Origin: Sphaerimonospora cavernae
GTDB lineage: Bacteria; Actinomycetota; Actinomycetes; Streptosporangiales; Streptosporangiaceae
Direction of reading: 5' to 3'
Length of the DNA: 64,000 nucleotides
Assembly (NCBI RefSeq): GCF_042435035.1
Contig: NZ_JBHMQT010000036.1
Location: forward strand, 100,047-164,046
Position numbers and translations under genes: made by a program. Under the pieces are notes generated by a model. That model was given only the letters and a program-made list of their open reading frames with translations, did no database searches and had not been told where the DNA came from. This document shows, one piece after another, positions 52,383 to 60,195 of this stretch; within the stretch, counting starts at the first letter, position 1; the number at the start of each line of letters is the position of its first letter.

Positions 52383-53498
52383 CTAACCGCCGGAAGTGGC
52401 GTCCTCGGCGTCGGCGCCGGGAACGGTCATGTCGCACGGGTCGTCCAGCCACCCGTGCGGCAGCGCCACCTTGGCCCGCTCCCCGCTCTTGCCGCGCGGG
52501 CCGTCGGCGACCCCCTCCGGCCATGGCTGACCGCGGTCCAGCTCGGCGAGCCGGTCGCGCAGCTCGGTCAGGGTGGTGACGGCGGTGAACGCGCGGCGGG
52601 CGTCCGACCCGATCTCGAAGCCTTTCAGGTACCACCCGATGTGCTTGCGGAAGTCGGCCAGGCCGTACCGCTCGCTCCCGATCACCTCGCACAGCAGCTC
52701 GGCGTGCCGGAGCATCATGTCCCCGACCTCCCCGAGGTCGGGCCGCACCCGCTCTGCCGAGCCGTCGAAGGCCAGCGCCAGGTCACGGAAGAGCCACGGC
52801 CGGCCCAGGCAGCCGCGCCCGACGACGACGCCGTCGCAGCCGGTCCGCTCGACCATGCGCAGCGCGTCGTCGGCGCTCCAGATGTCGCCGTTGCCGAGCA
52901 CCGGGATCTCCGGCACCGCCTCCTTGAGCCGGGCGATCGCGTCCCAGTCAGCGGTTCCGCCGTAGTGCTGCCTGGCCGTACGGGCGTGCAGGGCGACGGC
53001 GGCGACGCCCTCCTCGGCGGCGATCCGGCCCGCGTCGAGGTAGGTCAGGTGGTCCTCGTCGATGCCCTTGCGCATCTTCATCGTCACCGGCAGCGGCCCG
53101 GCGTTGGCGACCGCCTCCCTGAGGATCGCGCGCAGCAGGTTCCGCTTGTACGGCAGGGCCGACCCGCCGCCCCGCCTGGTGACCTTGGGCACCGGGCAGC
53201 CGAAGTTCAGATCGATGTGGTCGGCCAGGTCCTCCTCGTGGATCATCCTGGCCGCCCTCCCGATGATCACCGGGTCCACGCCGTAGAGCTGGATGCTGCG
53301 CGGCGTCTCGTGTTCCCCGAAGCGGATCATGTGGAACGTCAGCGGCACCCGTTCCACCAGGGCCCGGGAGGTGATCATCTCGGAGACGAACAACCCACCG
53401 CCCTGCTCCCGGCACAGCGTGCGGAAGCCGATGTTGGTGATGCCCGCCATGGGGGCGAGCACCACAGGAGGCCAGACGTCGAGCGTGCCGATTTTCAC
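52383..53498 (-). CDS. dusB: tRNA-dihydrouridine synthase (DusB type)
   Basis: A 371-residue FMN enzyme that reduces uridine in the tRNA D-loop. Motifs are VLAPMAGITN at the N-terminus, IDLNFGCPVPKV with the catalytic cysteine, LHARTARQHYGG, and GNGDIWS near the flavin phosphate site, followed by the C-terminal helical RNA-binding domain. It is convergent with the tubulin-like gene and marks the end of the operon region. Confidence 0.92.
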   Translation of the reverse strand: MKIGTLDVWPPVVLAPMAGITNIGFRTLCREQGGGLFVSEMITSRALVERVPLTFHMIRFGEHETPRSIQLYGVDPVIIGRAARMIHEEDLADHIDLNFGCPVPKVTRRGGGSALPYKRNLLRAILREAVANAGPLPVTMKMRKGIDEDHLTYLDAGRIAAEEGVAAVALHARTARQHYGGTADWDAIARLKEAVPEIPVLGNGDIWSADDALRMVERTGCDGVVVGRGCLGRPWLFRDLALAFDGSAERVRPDLGEVGDMMLRHAELLCEVIGSERYGLADFRKHIGWYLKGFEIGSDARRAFTAVTTLTELRDRLAELDRGQPWPEGVADGPRGKSGERAKVALPHGWLDDPCDMTVPGADAEDATSGG

Positions 53499-53605
53499 GC
53501 CTTACATTGTCGCGGCCCCGCCGGGGTGACGGCGCCGCCTCACGGCTTCGAGTACGCATCCGCATCGAAAACCCGATACAGTTATCACGTCGCCGCGAGG
53601 CGGAC

Positions 53606-53678
53606 GCGGAAGTGGCTCAGTTGGTAGAGCATCACCTTGCCAAGGTGAGGGTCGCGGGTTCGAATCCCGTCTTCCGCT
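53606..53678 (+). tRNA. tRNA-Gly (anticodon GCC)
   Basis: Same structure and sequence as the copy at 22144: acceptor GCGGAAG/CTTCCGC, anticodon loop TTGCCAA, discriminator T, no encoded CCA. First of a Gly-Cys pair. Confidence 0.96.
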
Positions 53679-53709
53679 CCGAGAGGTCTTTTACGTCAGG
53701 GCCTCGCTC

Positions 53710-53780
53710 GGTGGAGTGGCCGAGAGGCGAGGCAGCGGCCTGCAAAGCCGCGTACACGGGTTCAAATCCCGTCTCCACCT
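53710..53780 (+). tRNA. tRNA-Cys (anticodon GCA)
   Basis: Acceptor GGTGGAG/CTCCACC, anticodon loop CTGCAAA giving GCA. It differs from the 22230 copy at two positions after the anticodon stem (CGCGTAC here, CGTGCAC there). Confidence 0.96.
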
Positions 53781-53848
53781 CTATGAACCGTCGTGTGACG
53801 GGCGCACACTGGAATCAGACCCGATGGGCGATTCTGGTGGAGTGACTC

Positions 53849-54538
53849 GTGCACAGTGACATACCTCCGGTGCCTCCTGTCATGCCGATGCTGTCCCGCG
53901 GCAAGCATCGCAGTCCCAGCAAGGGCGCGTGCTTCATGGAGTTCGTGTCCTATCTCGCGGGCGAGCGGTGGAGCGACCACCCGGCCTGCACCCACCCGCT
54001 GCTCGCCGGAGTGGCACGCCTCGTCAACGATCACACCTCCGACGCGGCGCGGCCCCACCTGGCCACACTGATCCCGTCCGTGATCGGGCTGACCGGCGAC
54101 GACCCCCGGCTGGACGTGCGGATCGCACTGCGGTGCGCCACCACGGCGCTGCCGGTGGTCGCGCACGAGCGGCAGCTCGCGATGGCGGTGTCGATCCTGT
54201 CGGCCGAGCACGTCCTCGCCGAGCTGGAGGGAAGACCCGGCATGGCGGAGCGCAGCCGGGAGGCGCTGGCACAGGTGCCCGACGCCGCGCGGTGGGCGTC
54301 GGCGTTCGGCCGCGGCATCCGGGTCTCCGTGAAGGGGTTCCGCCGGTATGCCGCGCCCAACACGGCGCAGCTCGCGGTGCGCGGGATCGCCCAGGCCTGC
54401 GTGCCGGACCCGGACGCGCTGCTGCGCGGCCTGCTCGCCGGCGCGATCGTCGACTGCCGCGCGCTGGTCCGGCCGCCCGCGGAGAGGGTCGTCGACCCGG
54501 CGCGGTGGGCGGACGCCTGCCGCCTCACCACGCGCTGA
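53849..54538 (+). CDS. Conserved actinobacterial protein of unknown function
   Basis: A 229-residue soluble protein with a conserved-looking N-terminus (SRGKHRSPSKGACFMEFVSYLAGERWSDHP read in parts) and a helical remainder. It has the look of a widespread actinobacterial hypothetical family, but no catalytic motif is clear; a cysteine and histidines in ACFMEF and HPACTHP could bind metal. GTG 53849 has GGAG six bases upstream. It starts 68 bases after the tRNA-Cys gene and could be read from the tRNA promoter. Confidence 0.7.
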   Translation: MHSDIPPVPPVMPMLSRGKHRSPSKGACFMEFVSYLAGERWSDHPACTHPLLAGVARLVNDHTSDAARPHLATLIPSVIGLTGDDPRLDVRIALRCATTALPVVAHERQLAMAVSILSAEHVLAELEGRPGMAERSREALAQVPDAARWASAFGRGIRVSVKGFRRYAAPNTAQLAVRGIAQACVPDPDALLRGLLAGAIVDCRALVRPPAERVVDPARWADACRLTTR

Positions 54539-54562
54539 GTCCCCCCGCGGCCGTGACCGCCG

Positions 54563-55195
54563 TCAGTCGCAATCGGCGATCCGGCAGATCTTGCCGAGCA
54601 TCGTCCTGGCGTCCCTGAGCTGCCGGGTGAAGTCGCTCCTGGCGGGCTTTCCGGTCTCTCCGCCGATGTTGTAGACGACGACGGCGTTGGCCCGGCGGGT
54701 CACCAGGGCCCGCTCACCGCCGATGGCCCACTTCCTGCCCCGGTAGCTCTGGCCCGTGATCTTCAGCGCGTCGTCGCCGATGGCGGCCTTGGCCGAGGTC
54801 ACCCGGTAGGTCAGGCCCGAGGCGCGGGTCGACCGGCACCTGGCCACCGCGGCGCGCAGATCGCGCATGGCCTTTTCGGCAGCCCTGGGCGAGGCGTACA
54901 GGATCACCTGCTCGGCCCGAGCGTAGCCCGGGACCGCTGTGTAGGTGGCGGTGCGGGCCGCCACCCGGCCGGACCGGCTCAGGGTGGCCTTGTCACAGAG
55001 GTTGACCGCGAACCGGGCGCCCGTCTTCTGACTGACCTCCCACCTCGCCTCGTCGTCGTTGTGGTGCTTGGCCGCCTCCTTCTCGTACAGCAGGAAGCCC
55101 TTCGGGATGTGCCCTGCCGCCATCGCCGGCGGTGCCGCCGCGAGGGTCATGCCGAAGGCGACGGCCACGGCCGCGGCACCCAGGATCCTCTTCAT
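54563..55195 (-). CDS. Secreted protein with PknH-type sensor-like domain
   Basis: A 210-residue exported protein. The signal peptide (1-27) ends PPAMAAG with no lipidation cysteine. The mature part has the pattern of PknH_C-like extracellular sensor domains: VILYASPRAAEKAMRDLRAAVARC, a conserved Cys pair (C67 with C118, and a C-terminal pair in CRIADCD), and ALVTRRANAVVVYNI. These domains bind unknown ligands outside the cell. GGAAGGAG supports the ATG. It is downstream of pgeF on the same strand. Confidence 0.68.
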   Translation of the reverse strand: MKRILGAAAVAVAFGMTLAAAPPAMAAGHIPKGFLLYEKEAAKHHNDDEARWEVSQKTGARFAVNLCDKATLSRSGRVAARTATYTAVPGYARAEQVILYASPRAAEKAMRDLRAAVARCRSTRASGLTYRVTSAKAAIGDDALKITGQSYRGRKWAIGGERALVTRRANAVVVYNIGGETGKPARSDFTRQLRDARTMLGKICRIADCD

Positions 55196-55263
55196 CGTGA
55201 TCTCCTTCCGACGCGTGCGTTGCTGAATGATCAGATGCACGCAACACCGGAAAGGTTCGCGAT

Positions 55264-55980
55264 CTACGAGTGGATCCAGATGTAACCGGCGAATCGGCCG
55301 GTGTCCCGCTCGCGCCGGTAGGAGTAGAGGTCGGGTGTCTCGATCGTGCATCGGCCGTCGTGCCTGACGTCGGCGACGCCCGCGCGCCCGAGTTGGGCCG
55401 CGATCCCGGCGCGGAGGTCGAGGGCGGGGGTGCCCCGCCGGGTGACGGCCCACGTCTCGGGGACCTGGGCGGCCACCCGATCGCGCATGTCGGCGGGGAC
55501 CTCGTAGCAACGCCCGCAGGCCGCCGGCCCGACCGCGGCCACCATGCGCGACGGCTCGGCGCCCCGGGCGGCCATCGCCGCCACCAGTGCGGGGACCACC
55601 CCGACCTCGGTGCCCGGCCGGCCCGAGTGCGCGCCGCCGACCAGGCCGGCCACCGGGTCGGCCAGCAGCACCGGAGCGCAGTCGGCGACCAGAACCGCGA
55701 GCCCGAGGCCGGGCCGGTCGGTGAAGACACCGTCGAGCGCGGGCGGCTCACCGGCGAAGGGCTCCACCGCATAGGCCACGTCGGCGCCGTGGACCTGGCG
55801 CATGAAAACGACCCGGTCGAGGCCGAACTCGGCGGCCGTCTTCGCGCGGTTCTCGGCCACCGCCGCCGGATCGTCGCCGACCGCTCCGCCGAGGTTGCGT
55901 GAGCCGTACGGCCCGGCACTCACGCCGCCGTGCCGGTCGGTGAAGGCCATCCGGACCCGGTCGATCGCGATCGTCGTCAT
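55264..55980 (-). CDS. pgeF: Peptidoglycan editing factor PgeF (laccase-domain protein)
   Basis: A 238-residue DUF152/laccase-domain protein. The zinc/copper site motifs are RQVHGADV, ADCAPVLL and GAHSGRPG, with Cys and two His as in PgeF. Its role is to correct mis-incorporated serine in UDP-MurNAc during peptidoglycan synthesis; older names are YfiH or polyphenol oxidase. The ATG at 55980 overlaps the stop of glgA (ATGA), an unusual link between a cell-wall enzyme and glycogen metabolism. In many actinomycetes pgeF follows ftsZ, so this is probably a second copy or a moved gene. Confidence 0.87.
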   Translation of the reverse strand: MTTIAIDRVRMAFTDRHGGVSAGPYGSRNLGGAVGDDPAAVAENRAKTAAEFGLDRVVFMRQVHGADVAYAVEPFAGEPPALDGVFTDRPGLGLAVLVADCAPVLLADPVAGLVGGAHSGRPGTEVGVVPALVAAMAARGAEPSRMVAAVGPAACGRCYEVPADMRDRVAAQVPETWAVTRRGTPALDLRAGIAAQLGRAGVADVRHDGRCTIETPDLYSYRRERDTGRFAGYIWIHS

Positions 55981-57155
55981 GCGCGGATCTCCGTGTACAG
56001 CTCGTGCGTGCGCTCGGCGATCCGCTGCCAGGAGAACAGGTCGACCGCCCGGCGGCGGCCGGCCCGGCCCATCTCGGCCGCGAGTGCCGGGTCCGCCAGC
56101 AGTGTCCCGACGCGCTCGGCGATGGCCGCGGCGAACGCCTCCGGATCGCACGGCTCGCCGTCCGCACCCTGTTCTATGGACACGAGCAGACCGGTCGTGC
56201 CGTCGTCGACGACCTCGGGGATGCCGCCGGTCGCGGTCGCCACGACCGCCGTCTCGCAGGCCATCGCCTCGAGGTTCACGATGCCCATCGGCTCGTAGAC
56301 CGACGGGCACACGAAGACCGTCGCGTGCGTGAGGATCTGGATCACCTCGGCCCTGGGCAGCATCTCGGAGATCCATATGACCCCGGTGCGGGCCGCCGAA
56401 AGCTCGCGGACCAGGCCGGTGACCTCGGCGGCGATCGCGGGGGTGTCCGGCGCGCCCGCGCAGAGCACGAGTTGCGCCCCGGGGTCGAACGATCTGGCCG
56501 CGTGCAGCAGGTGCACCAGCCCCTTCTGCCGGGTGACGCGCCCCACGAAGACGACGTACGGCCGCCCGGGGTCGATGCCGTGCTTGAGCAGCGCCTCGGC
56601 GCCGTCTGACGGGGCGTACTCGTCGGTGTCGATCCCGTTGTGGATCACGCGCACCCGATCGGGTGATATTTCGGGATATGCGGTGAGCACATCGTGGCGC
56701 ATGCCCGCCGACACCGCGATGATCGCGTCGGCCTCCCGCAGCGCGGTCCGTTCGGCCCACGACGACAGCGTGTACCCGCCGCCGAGCTGCTCGGCCTTCC
56801 ACGGGCGCAGCGGCTCCAGGCTGTGGGTCGTCACCACGTGCGGCACGCCGTACAGCATCTTGGCGACATGCCCGGCGAAGTTCGCGTACCAGGTGTGGCT
56901 GTGCACCACGTCGGCGCCATCGCAGCCGGCGGCCATCTCCAGGTCGACGCCGAGCACCTGGAGCGCGGCGTTGGCCTCGGTCAGCCCTTCGGGGACGCGG
57001 TAGGCGCGCACTCCCGGCTCCGTCCGGGCCGCCCCGAAGCAGCGCACCCGTACGTCGGCAAGTTCCCGCAGTTCACGGGCGAGGTATTCCACATGGACCC
57101 CGGCCCCGCCGTAGACCTCGGGCGGATATTCACGACTGAGCAGATCGACCCGCAT
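55977..57155 (-). CDS. glgA: Glycogen synthase / ADP-glucose glycosyltransferase (GT4, actinobacterial GlgA/GlgM type)
   Basis: A 392-residue GT4 glycosyltransferase. Motifs are SREYPPEVYGGAGVHVEYL at the acceptor side, GRVTRQKGL starting the second Rossmann fold and EPMGIVNLEAMA with the two family glutamates. This length matches Rv1212c, which in mycobacteria makes maltose-1-phosphate from ADP-glucose (GlgM) rather than elongating glycogen directly. It is divergent from glgC with a 58-base gap and no visible ribosome site. Confidence 0.88.
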   Translation of the reverse strand: MRVDLLSREYPPEVYGGAGVHVEYLARELRELADVRVRCFGAARTEPGVRAYRVPEGLTEANAALQVLGVDLEMAAGCDGADVVHSHTWYANFAGHVAKMLYGVPHVVTTHSLEPLRPWKAEQLGGGYTLSSWAERTALREADAIIAVSAGMRHDVLTAYPEISPDRVRVIHNGIDTDEYAPSDGAEALLKHGIDPGRPYVVFVGRVTRQKGLVHLLHAARSFDPGAQLVLCAGAPDTPAIAAEVTGLVRELSAARTGVIWISEMLPRAEVIQILTHATVFVCPSVYEPMGIVNLEAMACETAVVATATGGIPEVVDDGTTGLLVSIEQGADGEPCDPEAFAAAIAERVGTLLADPALAAEMGRAGRRRAVDLFSWQRIAERTHELYTEIRA

Positions 57156-57213
57156 ATCGAGGAGCTTAAGTCGTAGGTGTTTGTTTGGGGTTCGGCGGGT
57201 TAAGGTCCTGCCT

Positions 57214-58455
57214 ATGAAGGTCCTGGCGATCGTGCTCGCCGGTGGTGAAGGGAAGCGGCTGATGCCGTTGACCGCGGACCGGGCCAAGCCCGCCGTCCCC
57301 TTCGGGGGGATCTACCGGCTCGTCGACTTCGTGCTGTCGAATCTGGCCAACGCGGAATATTTCCGGATAGTCGTGCTGACTCAGTACAAGAACCACAGCC
57401 TGGACCGGCACATCTCCCGGACGTGGCGGCTGTCGTCGATGCTGGGCAACTACGTGACGCCGGTCCCCGCACAGCAGCGGCTCGGCCCGCGCTGGTTCGC
57501 CGGTTCGGCCGACGCGATCTTCCAGAACCTCAACCTGATCTACGACGAGGAACCCGAGCACGTCATCGTCTTCGGCGCCGACCACATCTACCGGATGGAC
57601 CCGCGGCAGATGGTCGCCCAGCACATCGAGTCGGGGGCCGACGTCACGGTCGCGGCCATCCGGCAGCCCCTGAAGCTGGCCGACCAGTTCGGCGTCATCG
57701 AGACCGACCCCCCTTCTCAGGGAACGCAGAGTCGCAGGATCGCCGCGTTCCGGGAGAAGCCGACCGACGCGGTGGGCCTGCCCGACGCGCCGGACGAGAT
57801 CTACGCCTCGATGGGCAACTACGTGTTCCGGACCCAGTCGCTGATCGCGGCGCTGCGCGAGGACGCCCTGGACCCCGGCAGCAGGCACGACCTCGGCGGG
57901 AACATCATCCCCATGTTCGTCAAGAGCGGCGGCGCCGAGGTGTACGACTTCGCGAACAACGTGGTGCCGGGCTCGACGGAGCGTGATCGCGGCTACTGGC
58001 GGGACGTGGGGACGCTCGACGCCTACTACGAGGCCAACATGGACCTCATCGCGGTGCATCCGGTGTTCAATCTGTACAACGGCAGGTGGCCGATCTACAC
58101 CGGCCACGATCCGCTGCCGCCTGCCAAGTTCGTGCACAACGACGGCGATCGGGTCGGACGGGCGATGGAGTCGCTGGTGTCGCCGGGAGTCATCGTCTCC
58201 GGGGGTACGGCGCTGCGCTCCATCCTGTCCCCGGGCGTCGTGCTCCACTCGCACTCGCTCGTCGAGGACTCGGTGCTGATGGGCAACGTCCGGATCGGCC
58301 GGAACGCGCGGGTCCGGCGGGCGATCATCGACAAGAACGTGGTCGTACCGGACGGCGCCAGGATCGGATTCGACCCCGAGCACGACCGCGAACGCTTCGC
58401 GGTCACCAAAGAGGGGATCGTGGTGATCGGCAAGAGCGAGGTCATCGACCTCTGA
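57214..58455 (+). CDS. glgC: Glucose-1-phosphate adenylyltransferase
   Basis: A 413-residue ADP-glucose pyrophosphorylase making the sugar donor for the neighbouring GlgA. Motifs are LAGGEGKRLMPLT, RAKPAVPFGG, FGADHIYRMD and GYWRDVGTLDAYYEANMDL, followed by a left-handed beta-helix C-terminus. The ATG at 57214 has AAGG eight bases upstream. The two glycogen genes probably share control elements in the 58-base divergent gap. Confidence 0.94.
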   Translation: MKVLAIVLAGGEGKRLMPLTADRAKPAVPFGGIYRLVDFVLSNLANAEYFRIVVLTQYKNHSLDRHISRTWRLSSMLGNYVTPVPAQQRLGPRWFAGSADAIFQNLNLIYDEEPEHVIVFGADHIYRMDPRQMVAQHIESGADVTVAAIRQPLKLADQFGVIETDPPSQGTQSRRIAAFREKPTDAVGLPDAPDEIYASMGNYVFRTQSLIAALREDALDPGSRHDLGGNIIPMFVKSGGAEVYDFANNVVPGSTERDRGYWRDVGTLDAYYEANMDLIAVHPVFNLYNGRWPIYTGHDPLPPAKFVHNDGDRVGRAMESLVSPGVIVSGGTALRSILSPGVVLHSHSLVEDSVLMGNVRIGRNARVRRAIIDKNVVVPDGARIGFDPEHDRERFAVTKEGIVVIGKSEVIDL

Positions 58456-58470
58456 TCGGCGACCGATCAG
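58452..58470. terminator. Hairpin at the 3' end of glgC
   Basis: CTGATCGG-CGA-CCGATCAG is a perfect 8-bp stem with a 3-base loop; it includes the glgC stop codon. It lies between convergent glgC and the Rv1733c-like gene and has no U-tract. Confidence 0.55.
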
Positions 58471-58487
58471 AACTGATCAGAGGTCGG

Positions 58488-59078
58488 TCAGCGGCCGTTG
58501 ATGCGCCAGGTCGGCTCGACGACCGTCCACTGCGCCTCCCACACTCGCTTGGCACGCCGCTGGTTGATGCCCCGGGTCGCGGCGACGACCAGCGCCAGGC
58601 CCGTGGCCGCGGCCAGCGGAACGCCGAAGCCGACGGTCAACGCGGACACGACGGTGGTCTCCCGCTCCTGCGGGCGCGGGACCGGCGAACCGCGGCCGTC
58701 GGTCCAGATCCGGACCGTGTCACCGTGGTGCTTGCTCGTCGAGGCGTCGATCGTTCCCTCCCACTGCCGCCCGTCGGGTGCCCGCCACTGGGCCTTCACG
58801 TGGCCGATCGCCGCTCCGGCCGGTGACAGCCGGGGTGACTTCGGCTCCTCGATCAGGTGAGCGGTCACCTGGTGACGGGTGTGCCGCTGCTGGGCCTCCG
58901 TTTTCAGGCCGTCGCCGTACGTTCTGGCACCGAGCGTCACTCCGAAGGCGACGGCGACCATGACGCCCAGCATCGCGGCAAGCCGGACCACCGCCTCGAC
59001 CCGGTCGCACCGGCGGCGAAGCGGGTTCCTGTCGAGGCCGAGCCATCTGGCGAACCTGGCGAATGGATTCTGCGTCAT
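58488..59078 (-). CDS. Rv1733c-like membrane protein
   Basis: A 196-residue protein with two membrane helices (~38-58 and ~150-175) enclosing an extracytoplasmic loop with THEDTVRIWTDGRG-like sequence. The N-terminal NPLRRRCDRVEAVVRL is characteristic of the Rv1733c family, large in Streptosporangiales and Streptomyces. Function is unknown. The ATG at 59078 has GAGGTGTGAG upstream. Confidence 0.82.
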   Translation of the reverse strand: MTQNPFARFARWLGLDRNPLRRRCDRVEAVVRLAAMLGVMVAVAFGVTLGARTYGDGLKTEAQQRHTRHQVTAHLIEEPKSPRLSPAGAAIGHVKAQWRAPDGRQWEGTIDASTSKHHGDTVRIWTDGRGSPVPRPQERETTVVSALTVGFGVPLAAATGLALVVAATRGINQRRAKRVWEAQWTVVEPTWRINGR

Positions 59079-59150
59079 CTCACACCTCACAGGGTCATTA
59101 CCACTGCGAGTCACGCTTATGCCTATTTCGCCGCCCAAGAGAGTACGTGG

Positions 59151-60098
59151 TCAGGGCATGCCGAGCTCTTCAAGCACCCGGCTGGTGCGGCGGGCCTCGT
59201 TCGCCAGCCAGCGGCGGAAATCGTCGCCGTCCAGGTACATCGGCACCCATCCGTTGCGGGCGCACAGCCTGGACCAGACGGGCGAGTCGGCGATGGCCCG
59301 GCACAGGCGCGCCAGCCCATCGTGCCTGCGCTCACTCAGGGCCTGCGCACCGACCAGCCCTGACCAGTTGGCGTAGACCAGCCGCACCCCCGACTCCATC
59401 AGCGTGGGCGCGTCCAGCCCCGCCATCCGCTCGGGTGACGAGACCGCCAGCGGCCGCAGCCGACCGGCGCGGATGTGGGGCGCCATATCCCGCTGCGCGC
59501 CGACTCCGACGGCTGCCCGCCCGTCCAGCATCGCCGCGACCGCCTGGTCCCGGTCGTGGTACGACGCGTAGTTGAGCAGCCGGGGATCCGCCCCCAACCC
59601 CAGCGCGGTCAGGCCGTACAGCACGTGCTCGGGACCGCCGGCCGTCCCGCCGGCCGCCCTCGGCCCGGCGGGATCGCGCAGCAGGGCGGCGGCGAACTCC
59701 TCGAACGTCCGGAAACTCGAATCCCGGGCGGCGACCAGCACCTCCCACTCCCCCGCCAGCCTGGCCAGCGGCGCGGTGCGCGAGACGAGCGGCACGGCAT
59801 GCCGGATGGCCGCCGCGCCGAGCAGGGCCGGGTCGGTGACCATCAGGTCACCGGAGCGCGCGGTCGCGACGAACCTGGCGAGCGCGGCCGCGCCGTCCCC
59901 CTGCTCACGTACCGTCACCCGCCTGGCCCAGCGGCGGCTTTCGATGACGGCCCGCAGCGCCCTGGCGAAGCCGTCCCCCCGGCCGCCCGCCCCACCCGGC
60001 ACCACCAGGGAGATCTCGGTCTGGACGGGTGGGGCCTGCGTCCCGCATCCCGCCGTGAGGGCCAGCGCTCCCAGTACGAGGACGGTACGGCGTCGCAC
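59151..60098 (-). CDS. TctC/Bug-type solute-binding lipoprotein
   Basis: A 315-residue exported protein. Residues 1-18 form a lipoprotein signal ending LTAGC (Cys18). The mature protein has the tripartite tricarboxylate transporter receptor fold (LVVPGGAGGRGDGFAR, AVAAMLDGRAAVGVGAQRDM, RPLAVSSPERMAGLDAPTLMESG). Such receptors bind carboxylates for TctA/TctB permeases, but no permease gene is in the window, so it is an orphan that may serve sensing instead. Confidence 0.83.
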   Translation of the reverse strand: MRRRTVLVLGALALTAGCGTQAPPVQTEISLVVPGGAGGRGDGFARALRAVIESRRWARRVTVREQGDGAAALARFVATARSGDLMVTDPALLGAAAIRHAVPLVSRTAPLARLAGEWEVLVAARDSSFRTFEEFAAALLRDPAGPRAAGGTAGGPEHVLYGLTALGLGADPRLLNYASYHDRDQAVAAMLDGRAAVGVGAQRDMAPHIRAGRLRPLAVSSPERMAGLDAPTLMESGVRLVYANWSGLVGAQALSERRHDGLARLCRAIADSPVWSRLCARNGWVPMYLDGDDFRRWLANEARRTSRVLEELGMP

Positions 60099-60195
60099 CT
60101 CGGCATCCTCCCCCGAAGAAGCCTTGCACGCTCAGAACCGGACTAATTACACATTGTGACTATATCGGACACTCCGGGAGAGGGAGGGAGCGGGC

